From Streptomyces sp. ISL-12 (GTDB lineage Bacteria; Actinomycetota; Actinomycetes; Streptomycetales; Streptomycetaceae): a stretch of 49,862 bases of DNA. Location: the NCBI RefSeq assembly GCF_018614415.1, contig NZ_JAGGOO010000080.1, forward strand, positions 1 to 49,862, written 5' to 3'. The translations under genes and the position numbers were made by a program. Under the pieces are notes generated by a model, which saw nothing but the letters and a program-made list of their open reading frames with translations, was not told the DNA's origin and made no database searches. Numbering within the stretch: the first letter of the stretch is position 1; each line of letters opens with the position of its first letter. Positions 43,644 to 49,862 of the stretch are shown in pieces.

Positions 43644-43870
43644 CAGCTACTTCCGATTCGTGTGCCACGCGGGCGGAGGCCGGAGCCGCCACGGCCGACA
43701 TCTGGTCATGCCACTGCCTGAACGGTGCGTCACGAACCACGGTTCGCATGAAGCGCGTCACAGGACGACCGCGGAGCGGCTCGCGACCGCCGCTCGGCGA
43801 CTGACTGCGAGTCGGCGCGCGGAGGGACGTGCGCCGTGTCCCTCCGCCGTGCCGACACGCCCTCGCGATG

Positions 43871-45037
43871 TCACCCGCACAGTGCCCGGTCGACGAAGTC
43901 CAGCACGTGTGCGGCCGCGGCTTCCGGCTCCGGTACCGCCGACGGCAAGGCCGTCACCGCCACGGTCACCGCGCGTCCGCCCTCGGTGACTCCTCCCCGC
44001 GTCTCGTATCCCGGGATGTCACCACCGTGGCCCCAGACCAGGCCTCCGCAGCTCAGCGGGGTGCTGAACAGGCCGAGCCCGTACCGGGCACCGGGCCAGG
44101 TGCCCGGTGCCGCGACCGTGGTGCGCATCTGGCGCAACTGCTCCGCCCGCAGCAGCTTTCCGTCCATGAGCGCCGTGAAGAAACGATTGAGATCACGGGG
44201 TGTGGAGACCAACTGTCCCGCCGCCCCTGCCCAGGACGGGTCGAAGACGGTGAGATCACGCAGTGGAGCGCCGGGGGCGGTGGCGTGGTATCCGTGCGGA
44301 TGTGCTTCACGGATGGTTCGCTCCCCCGGAGCGGGGAAGTACGTGTGCCGCAGAGCGGCCTTGCGGATGACACGGCGAGTGATCTCCTCCGCCACCGTGC
44401 GCCCGGTGATCTCCTCGACGAGCAGCCCCGCCAGCAGGTAGTTGGTGTTGCTGTACTCCCACCGCGTACCGGGTGCGAAGTGCGCCTTCCGCGAGAGCGC
44501 CAGGTCGAGCAGTTCAGTCGGTTCGTAGTGGGTGTCGCGGATCGCGAAGAAGTCGTCGAGGCCGGACACGTAGTCGGGCAGCCCGCTCGTGTGCTGCAGC
44601 AGCTGACGCACGGTGATACGGCTGCCGTCGATACCTTCGCCTCGGACCAGTCCGGGCAGGTAGTCCTCGATCGGGGCGTCGAGACGGACCACGCCCTCCC
44701 CCACCAGTTGCAGCACCACCACCGCGGTGAAGGTCTTGGTGTTGCTGCCCGCTCGGACCATCCCGTCGACGGGGACCTCGGTACGGCCGCGCAGCTCGCC
44801 GACGCCCGCGGTGAGGTCCGACGTCTGTCCCCACCGGCCTCTCACCGCGGCCAGGGCGGCCGGGAACCCGTCCTCGTGCACCAGGTCCTGCAGTCGGCGC
44901 AGGTCCGCCGACCGGCCACCGTGCTGAGTGACCGCCTGAGCGGGCAGTGCGCTGCCGGCGAGAACTCCCGCCAGGACCGCCGCGGTGGTCACCCTCATGA
45001 GGACGCTTCCGCGGAAGCGATGAATGTGTCGCGTCAT
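43871..45037 (-). CDS. Secreted serine hydrolase, class C beta-lactamase/DD-carboxypeptidase fold
   Basis: The 388-residue protein starts at ATG 45037 after AAGGAAGGA. The signal peptide (TTAAVLAGVLAGSALPAQA) leads into a penicillin-binding fold with S-x-x-K (AGSNTKTF), Y-x-N (EYSNTNYLLAG) and H-G-G (WGHGGDIPG). These are the three motifs of the Streptomyces R61 DD-peptidase, class C beta-lactamase and esterase family. It may trim peptidoglycan D-Ala-D-Ala or hydrolyse D-amino acid peptides or esters. Close family members include DD-carboxypeptidases, so its nearness to VanX-like and Ddl genes is worth noting. Confidence 0.9.
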   Translation of the reverse strand: MTRHIHRFRGSVLMRVTTAAVLAGVLAGSALPAQAVTQHGGRSADLRRLQDLVHEDGFPAALAAVRGRWGQTSDLTAGVGELRGRTEVPVDGMVRAGSNTKTFTAVVVLQLVGEGVVRLDAPIEDYLPGLVRGEGIDGSRITVRQLLQHTSGLPDYVSGLDDFFAIRDTHYEPTELLDLALSRKAHFAPGTRWEYSNTNYLLAGLLVEEITGRTVAEEITRRVIRKAALRHTYFPAPGERTIREAHPHGYHATAPGAPLRDLTVFDPSWAGAAGQLVSTPRDLNRFFTALMDGKLLRAEQLRQMRTTVAAPGTWPGARYGLGLFSTPLSCGGLVWGHGGDIPGYETRGGVTEGGRAVTVAVTALPSAVPEPEAAAAHVLDFVDRALCG

Positions 45038-45363
45038 CAACGACGGGTCCTTCCTTGGTAGTCAGTGCGTCAGACACTGATCCGGAGCCGTGATCAGCAT
45101 GTGCGTACGCGGCCCGGCGGGCGAGGGGGCCGGCCCGTGTATCACGGTGGTGCCAGCCCCCCGCTCAGATGTGACCGCTCAGAAGAGGTCTGCTCGACTC
45201 GATCCGAGGGACCCCGCGGACTGCGGTCCGTCGTCTCACGCAGGGTGGGTTTAGTGCGCCAGCCGCAGGATCAAGCACGTTGAACCTCGTACCACCCCGA
45301 GCCGTTACGCCCATGCGTACACCTTCCGCACACCAGCGCACCTCGCGCTCCAAGGGAGAAACC
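45038..45363. other. Divergent promoter region with a short direct repeat
   Basis: The region of 326 bp has no gene. CCGCTCAGA occurs twice at a 14-bp period (45161-45169 and 45175-45183), a possible regulator site. Otherwise nothing distinctive. Confidence 0.4.
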
Positions 45364-46155
45364 ATGCGGCGACACCTGTTCGATCGCACCAAGAACCTCA
45401 AGAGGGGGCGGCTCAACGCCGCGCTACTGGGCTGTGCGCTGTTGGCGCTCGTTCCCCTGACGAGTGGGTGCCAAGGTCAGACACCTCCTGCCGACGACGC
45501 CGTCAGCACCCCGCCCGACGTCCCGACCGCACAGGCTCGGCCGGCGAAGACCCCGCGGCCGACGCCATCGACAGCCACCCCGACCCCGACTGTGCCGCTC
45601 ACCGGATCGGGAGAGTTCACCACCGCTCAGGAGAGCCTGGGTCCGGTCGGATCAGGCACTCCCATGAGGTACCGGGTGCAGGTCGAGACCTCCTTGGACT
45701 TGTCCCTGGCGGACACGGCCCGGGAGATCAACTCCGTCCTGGCCGATCCTCGCGGCTGGACGGCCGGCGGCCAGGCGTTCCAGTTGGTCTCCTCGGAGCC
45801 GGCGGAACTGACCGTGCAGGTGGCTTCGCCCGGCACGGTCGACGCCACCTGCGGGGCCGCCGGCCTGGACACCCAGGGCGAGGTCAACTGCTCGGTGGGC
45901 TCCGTCGTCGTGGTCAACCTCAAGCGCTGGATGCTCGGATCACCACAGTTCGACGGCTCCCTGCACGACTACCGGGCCCTCATCATCAACCACGAGGTGG
46001 GGCATCGCCTCGGCCACGGCCACGAGACATGCCCCGGGGAGCAACGACCCGCACCCGTGATGATGCAGCAGATCAAAGGTCTGCACGGTTGCACGGCCAA
46101 CGCCTGGCCCTACGACAGCGACGGCGTGTACATCAGCGGCCCACCGACAGCCTGA
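45364..46155 (+). CDS. DUF3152 lipoprotein with metzincin-like zinc motif
   Basis: The 263-residue protein starts at ATG 45364 behind AGGGAGA. It has a lipobox (LTSGC, Cys36), a Pro/Thr-rich linker to about residue 85 and a DUF3152 domain (about 90-263). The domain has NCSVGSVVVVNLKRWMLGSP and HEVGHRLGHGHETCPG (near residues 208-223), which fits HExxHxxGxxH metallopeptidases. Four Cys (DATCGAAG, NCSVG, ETCPG, HGCTANAW) may form disulfides. The family is widespread in actinomycetes; substrates are not known. It should act outside the membrane. Confidence 0.9.
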   Translation: MRRHLFDRTKNLKRGRLNAALLGCALLALVPLTSGCQGQTPPADDAVSTPPDVPTAQARPAKTPRPTPSTATPTPTVPLTGSGEFTTAQESLGPVGSGTPMRYRVQVETSLDLSLADTAREINSVLADPRGWTAGGQAFQLVSSEPAELTVQVASPGTVDATCGAAGLDTQGEVNCSVGSVVVVNLKRWMLGSPQFDGSLHDYRALIINHEVGHRLGHGHETCPGEQRPAPVMMQQIKGLHGCTANAWPYDSDGVYISGPPTA

Positions 46156-46279
46156 CCGGCCGGCACGGCAACGGACGGGTACCGCGTACTCGGACACCTG
46201 CCACACAGCATGACCGTCACCGCTGTGCGGCGCGCCCCTTCCCGGAGTGAACCGTCCTCCGACTCCGCCCGTTCTCACC

Positions 46280-46305
46280 GTGAACGCCCGCACGGACGCG
46301 TTCAC
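46280..46305. promoter_or_regulatory. Inverted repeat upstream of the MFS gene
   Basis: GTGAACG-N12-CGTTCAC is a perfect 7-bp-arm repeat about 70 bp before the MFS start and a possible dimeric regulator site. Confidence 0.35.
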
Positions 46306-46377
46306 GCCCCCGTGTACGCACCCGGGCCCCCTCTTACGGCTTCCGGAAGCCTGCCCCTGCCTGCAAGAAGGAACGCG

Positions 46378-47607
46378 ATGCCGCATGAGCTGAGCCAGCA
46401 GACGGTCCGCGTGTCACCGATACCAGTGCGACCGCACAGACAGGTGACGCGCGACCGCAACGCGGCTGTCTTCTTATCCGTCGTCCTCGTCACATTCCTC
46501 GCGGCGTCCAGCGCCCCCACGCCCCTGTACCACGAGTATCAGATGCGATGGCACCTCACGTCAGGTGCCATCACACTGATCTACGGCGCGTACTGCCTGA
46601 GCGTCCTGGCATCGCTGCTGACGGTCGGCGCACTCTCCGATCACGTCGGTCGGCGTCCGGTCATCTGGGGCTCCCTGGCGCTCGAAGCGCTGTCGATGCT
46701 GCTCTTCCTGCAAGCCGACGGCATGACCTCGCTCGTCGTCGCCAGGACGTTGCAGGGGTTGGCGACCGGAGCGGCGACCAGTTCTCTGGGGGCCGCCCTG
46801 CTGGACGTCACGGAGCGAGGAGGGGCCCTGTTCGTGAGCGTGGCTCCGCTCGTCGGCATGGCGTCCGGGACCCTCGTCACCAGTGTGCTGCTGGATCTCT
46901 GGCCCGCCCGCACGGGCGTCGTGTACGCCGTCCTGCTCGCCGCCATGGCCGCACAGGTGGTCGGCTTGCTCTTCGTTCCCGAGCCGGGGGCCCGCAGGCC
47001 CGGTGCTCTGCGCTCCCTGCGCCCCCGGGTACGGACACCTCGGTCGACCCGTCCCGCCCTCATGCTCACGGCTCCGGTCTTCGTCGCTGTCTGGGCACTG
47101 GGCGGTTTCTATCTGTCCCTCGGGCCCGACCTGATCCAGCGGGTCACCGGATCGTCGGTGAGCAACGGGCTGATCGTGTCCGTGCTCACCGCCTGCGCGG
47201 TGCCGGCCGTCCTGCTCACCCGGCAAGCAGCGGCAGAACGGACGGCTCTGGGAGGCTCGCTGCTGGTCGCCTGCGGAGTGGGCGTCACCCTCGTCGCCGT
47301 GCACATCGACTCCGGTGCCGTCCTCTACTCGGGCACGGCGATCGCCGGTCTCGGCTTCGGTCCTGCCTTCCAGGGCGGTGTACGCCTTGTGACGGCCACC
47401 GCGGACGCGACGGAGCGGGCCGGTCTGATGGCCGCCGTGTACACCATCACCTACTTGGCGATGTGCGTGCCGGTACTGGCCGCCGGGATCCTGGCCGGCC
47501 GCTACGGCCTCGTCCGATCGACCGAGCTCTTCGGTTTGCTGGTCATGGGCCTTTCACTGGCGCCACTCGCCAGACTGAGAAAGCTGATCCCCGAGCGGGC
47601 GTCGTGA
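46378..47607 (+). CDS. MFS transporter (12-helix)
   Basis: The 409-residue protein starts at ATG 46378 after AAGAAGGAA. It has about 12 hydrophobic helices, motif A (VGALSDHVGRRPVIWGSL) and SSAPTPLYHEYQMRWHLTSG in the first loop, a signature of an actinomycete drug/sugar exporter subgroup. Helix 4 carries ARTLQGLATGAATSSLG. Export of a small molecule is likely; the substrate is unknown. The VanX-like gene begins 50 bp after its stop, so they may be co-transcribed. Confidence 0.9.
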   Translation: MPHELSQQTVRVSPIPVRPHRQVTRDRNAAVFLSVVLVTFLAASSAPTPLYHEYQMRWHLTSGAITLIYGAYCLSVLASLLTVGALSDHVGRRPVIWGSLALEALSMLLFLQADGMTSLVVARTLQGLATGAATSSLGAALLDVTERGGALFVSVAPLVGMASGTLVTSVLLDLWPARTGVVYAVLLAAMAAQVVGLLFVPEPGARRPGALRSLRPRVRTPRSTRPALMLTAPVFVAVWALGGFYLSLGPDLIQRVTGSSVSNGLIVSVLTACAVPAVLLTRQAAAERTALGGSLLVACGVGVTLVAVHIDSGAVLYSGTAIAGLGFGPAFQGGVRLVTATADATERAGLMAAVYTITYLAMCVPVLAAGILAGRYGLVRSTELFGLLVMGLSLAPLARLRKLIPERAS

Positions 47608-47657
47608 ATACGAGGTCGGGTTGCCTCGACTCGCCACATGATGTTCAGTATTCGATC

Positions 47658-48476
47658 GTGACCACCAAGAAGAGCAACACAATCCGGCGTTTCACTATGC
47701 TGTTCGCCCTTGCCTCAGCCATTCTCCTGACCACCCTGAGCGGGCCCGGCAAGGCGCAGGCCGCCACGGACGAGACAGCTCCGGCCGCATTCGTGTCGCT
47801 GAAGGACGTCGCTCCGTCAATTCTTCAGGACATTCGGTACTACACCACTCACAATTTCGTCGGCAGCAAGATAGCCGGCTACGACGAGTCACTGTGCATC
47901 CTCACTTCTGCGGCGGCCCAGGCCCTTGCGGAGGCACAGCAGGAATTCCTCGCACAGGGATACAGCCTCAAGGTGTACGACTGCTACCGGCCACAGCGCG
48001 CCGTGGATCAGTTCGTCAGCTGGGCCGAGGACCTCGACGACGAGCTGATGAAAGACGAGTTCTACCCGCAGGTCGAGAAGTCGGATCTCTTCACCGACGG
48101 GTACATCGCGGCCAAGTCCGGACACAGTCGCGGCAGCACGGTGGACCTGACGCTGGTGAAGCTGCCGGTCACGACCACCCGCCCCTACGTACCCGGCGAG
48201 AAACTCGTCCCGTGCTACGCGCCCGCGAAGCAGAGATTCCCCGACAACTCCATAGACATGGGTACGGGCTTCGACTGTTTCGACACGCTGTCCCACACCC
48301 TTGACCCCCGCGTCGGCGCGACGCAGGCAGCCAACCGGATGCGGTTGAAGACCGGGCTGGAGTCCGTCGGGTTCGTGAACCTCGCCGAAGAGTGGTGGCA
48401 CTTCACGTTGTCCGCGGAGCCCTTCCCGGCGACCTACTTCGACTTCCCCGTCTCCCGGGCCTCGCTGAGCGGCTGA
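47658..48476 (+). CDS. Secreted VanX-type D-Ala-D-Ala dipeptidase (M15D)
   Basis: This 272-residue protein has a signal-like N-terminus (TMLFALASAILLTTLSGPGKAQA) fused to a complete VanX-type domain. It contains YDCYRPQRAVDQFVSW with the transition-state Arg, zinc motif SGHSRGSTVDLTL (His and Asp near 153-160), MGTGFDCFD, EEWWHF with catalytic Glu and zinc His (near 244), and the ending ATYFDFPVS. VanX cleaves free D-Ala-D-Ala; classical VanX is cytoplasmic and lacks a signal peptide, so this one probably acts outside or at the surface. The start at GTG 47658 has no clear ribosome binding site; ATG 47697 is an alternative. It is followed by a hairpin, an ECF sigma gene and a Ddl gene. Confidence 0.9.
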   Translation: MTTKKSNTIRRFTMLFALASAILLTTLSGPGKAQAATDETAPAAFVSLKDVAPSILQDIRYYTTHNFVGSKIAGYDESLCILTSAAAQALAEAQQEFLAQGYSLKVYDCYRPQRAVDQFVSWAEDLDDELMKDEFYPQVEKSDLFTDGYIAAKSGHSRGSTVDLTLVKLPVTTTRPYVPGEKLVPCYAPAKQRFPDNSIDMGTGFDCFDTLSHTLDPRVGATQAANRMRLKTGLESVGFVNLAEEWWHFTLSAEPFPATYFDFPVSRASLSG

Positions 48477-48488
48477 CGCCGTCGCTAG

Positions 48489-48527
48489 CGCGCTGCGCCT
48501 GCCCCACCAAGGGGGAGGCACAGCGCG
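48489..48527 (+). terminator. Imperfect hairpin after the VanX-like gene
   Basis: CGCGCTG (48489-48495) pairs with CAGCGCG (48521-48527), and the inner arms CGCCTGCCCC and GGGGAGGCA pair with one mismatch and one bulge. It is a likely terminator. Confidence 0.55.
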
Positions 48528-48725
48528 GTAGTGCTCACATGATGACCAATCAGTGCTCATCCGTCGATGGGCGCCGGGCACCCTCAGTAATATCGCGTTC
48601 TGTGAGGCTCACCGTTCTCGATATCGAAGACAACTGACCTCTCGTCCGATGTCATCCAGTCCTGACAAGCAGCGACTCAATGAGATGACAAGAAACTTGC
48701 GAGTACCTCCAAGCGGGAATTCGGG

Positions 48726-49307
48726 GTGCACGAGGAGGTCAGAGAGTTGCCGTCAGAAAAGAAGTCCGAGGACGATGCGACGTTCGATGTCGAGTCGTCC
48801 GACACCATCGTCGGCATGTATCAGCAACATGGCGCCGACCTGCGGCGGTTCGCTCACCACAAGCTGGGGGGTGACTGGCACCGCGCCGAGGACCTGTTGC
48901 AGGAGGCCATGCTGCGGGCCTGGCTACAGCTGCGCAGAAGGCCGGAACGAGAGTTGCGCGTCAAACCATGGCTGAAGACCGTCATCAAGAATCTGGCCAT
49001 AGACGAGTTCCGGTCACACGGGAGCCGCTTCGAAGCTGCGGCCGACGTGGAGACCGATGACCACGAAGCAACCGACCACACCCGTTCCGTCCTCACCGAG
49101 CTCATCATCCGGGACGCGATGAGAGACCTGAGCGACAACCACCGGCAGATCCTGCAGCGTGTCTACATCCTCGACCTGAGCATCAGCACGGTGGCGGAGG
49201 AGCTGGGCATCCCCAGTGGAACGGTCAAGTCACGCTCCTACCACGCGGTGAGGGCGTTGAGGTCGGCACTGGTGACTCGGGGCGTCACCCGGGACATGGC
49301 TGTGTGA
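48726..49307 (+). CDS. ECF-type RNA polymerase sigma factor
   Basis: The 193-residue protein has sigma region 2 at about 28-95 (MYQQHGADLRRFAHHKLGGDW, RAEDLLQEAMLRAW, KPWLKTVIKNLAIDEFR) and region 4 at about 128-185 (LSDNHRQILQRVYILDLSISTVAEELGIPSGTVKSRSYHAVRALR). No anti-sigma gene lies beside it, which is unusual. It could direct transcription of the neighbouring D-Ala-D-Ala genes, but no promoter repeat was found. The start at GTG 48726 is provisional because the ribosome binding site is weak. Confidence 0.88.
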   Translation: MHEEVRELPSEKKSEDDATFDVESSDTIVGMYQQHGADLRRFAHHKLGGDWHRAEDLLQEAMLRAWLQLRRRPERELRVKPWLKTVIKNLAIDEFRSHGSRFEAAADVETDDHEATDHTRSVLTELIIRDAMRDLSDNHRQILQRVYILDLSISTVAEELGIPSGTVKSRSYHAVRALRSALVTRGVTRDMAV

Positions 49308-49388
49308 CAGGGCCCCGACCCATTCGAATCCGCGGCTTTCCCCCTCACCCCTGTTTTCACGAGCGACCGAGCGAAAGAAGCACATCAC

Positions 49389-49862
49389 ATGGCTGAAGCC
49401 ACCTCCTCGCATCCGCAGCCGTCCCGCAAGCCGCGGGTCGCCGTCGTGTTCGGCGGGCGCAGCTCCGAACACGGGATCTCCGTGGTCACCGCCGGCGCCG
49501 TCCTCGCCGCCCTCGACCGGACCAAGTACGAGGTCCTGCCGATCGGCATCACGACGGACGGCCGGTGGGCCCTCACCGCCGACGAGCCCGAACGCATGGC
49601 GATCACCGAGCGGCGCACGCCGACGGTGGAGCAGCTCGCCGACTCGGTCGAGAGCGCGGTGGTGCTCTCCGTCGACCCCGCCAGCCGCGAGGTCGTCTAC
49701 AGCGAACCGGGCTCGGTGCCCAAGGCGCTCGGCGAGGTCGACGTCGTCTTCCCCGTCCTGCACGGCCCCTACGGGGAGGACGGCACGCTGCAGGGGCTCC
49801 TTGAGCTGTCCGGGGTGCCGTACGTCGGCTCGGGCGTGCTGGCCTCGGCGGTCGGCCAGGAC
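49389..49862 (+). CDS. ddl: D-alanine--D-alanine ligase, N-terminal part (runs off window)
   Basis: The first 158 residues are visible, starting at ATG 49389. VAVVFGGRSSEHGISVVTAG is the Ddl N-terminal signature, followed by VDVVFPVLHGPYGEDGTLQG and PYVGSGVLASAVGQD. The ATP-grasp core and the residues that separate D-Ala-D-Ala from D-Ala-D-Lac ligases lie beyond the end. The sequence looks like the ordinary Streptomyces Ddl rather than VanA. It joins two D-Ala with ATP in the cytoplasm for peptidoglycan precursors. It lies 81 bp after the sigma factor gene on the same strand. Confidence 0.9.
   Translation, partial: MAEATSSHPQPSRKPRVAVVFGGRSSEHGISVVTAGAVLAALDRTKYEVLPIGITTDGRWALTADEPERMAITERRTPTVEQLADSVESAVVLSVDPASREVVYSEPGSVPKALGEVDVVFPVLHGPYGEDGTLQGLLELSGVPYVGSGVLASAVGQD

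Noticed and set aside
42294..43721. Long plus-strand frame across the gap and dehydrogenase
   Set aside because: The part over the dehydrogenase is its antisense shadow, and the rest has no protein-like features.
47658..49862. Classical vancomycin-resistance (vanHAX) cluster
   Set aside because: Only a VanX-type gene is present. The ligase fragment looks like normal Ddl, and no vanH, vanR or vanS is seen.
1..49862. tRNA, rRNA, CRISPR array, insertion sequence or phage attachment site
   Set aside because: No cloverleaf with conserved T-loop, no regular repeat-spacer array and no transposase or integrase-like protein were seen by reading both strands.

Overview
The window is very GC-rich. Its coding regions show strong third-position G/C bias, GTG starts and AGGAGG-type ribosome binding sites. 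Its gene families (type VII secretion partners, MmyB-type and LsrR/SorC regulators, DUF3152, DUF3237, HisKA_3/NarL pairs) fit a Streptomyces or close actinomycete chromosome. The gene mix, the broken genes and the lack of rRNA, tRNA or core operons over most of the window suggest an accessory or arm-type region. No insertion sequence, CRISPR array, tRNA or rRNA was seen.

Region 1 (about 150-11,840) is a type VII secretion (ESX)-associated locus without the core Ecc/Esx genes inside the window. A mycosin-like serine protease, which has lost its catalytic Asp and oxyanion Asn, is divergent from a large beta-helix protein carrying two EccA/CbbX-type AAA+ domains. Next come a SorC/LsrR-type regulator, an SseB-like T7SS-associated protein translationally coupled to a 1016-residue protein ending in a possible ADP-ribosyltransferase-like fold, and a membrane-anchored ricin-type lectin closed by a strong terminator.

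Region 2 (11,979-17,562) holds an FtsX-type ABC permease with no ATPase beside it, a divergent DesK/NarL-type two-component pair separated from it by a perfect 16-bp-arm hairpin, and a frameshifted membrane-protein pseudogene.

Region 3 (17,812-27,579) is a metabolic and decay zone: acyl-CoA ligase, MDR dehydrogenase with an altered GHE motif and a two-domain VOC protein, then two multiply frameshifted pseudogenes (SnoaL-like and HD-GYP-like), a GNAT, an SDR with its divergent MmyB-type regulator, a YczE-like membrane protein coupled to a TetR, and a truncated STAND-type ATPase.

Region 4 (27,646-36,546) has a complete ABC exporter (ATPase plus FtsX permease), a coupled L7/L12-CTD-like/CAP pair, an MFS drug exporter coupled to a GNAT, and a thioredoxin-reductase-like flavoprotein divergent from an XRE-cupin regulator.

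Region 5 (36,704-49,862) is dominated by secreted and envelope proteins: a discoidin/FnIII metallopeptidase, a beta-gamma-crystallin-like protein, a lipoprotein beside an OmpR-type regulator lacking its phospho-acceptor Asp, DUF3237, a 2-hydroxyacid dehydrogenase, a class-C serine hydrolase, a DUF3152 lipoprotein, an MFS exporter, a secreted VanX-type D-Ala-D-Ala dipeptidase, an ECF sigma factor and the start of a D-Ala-D-Ala ligase. Several of these touch peptidoglycan D-Ala-D-Ala metabolism.
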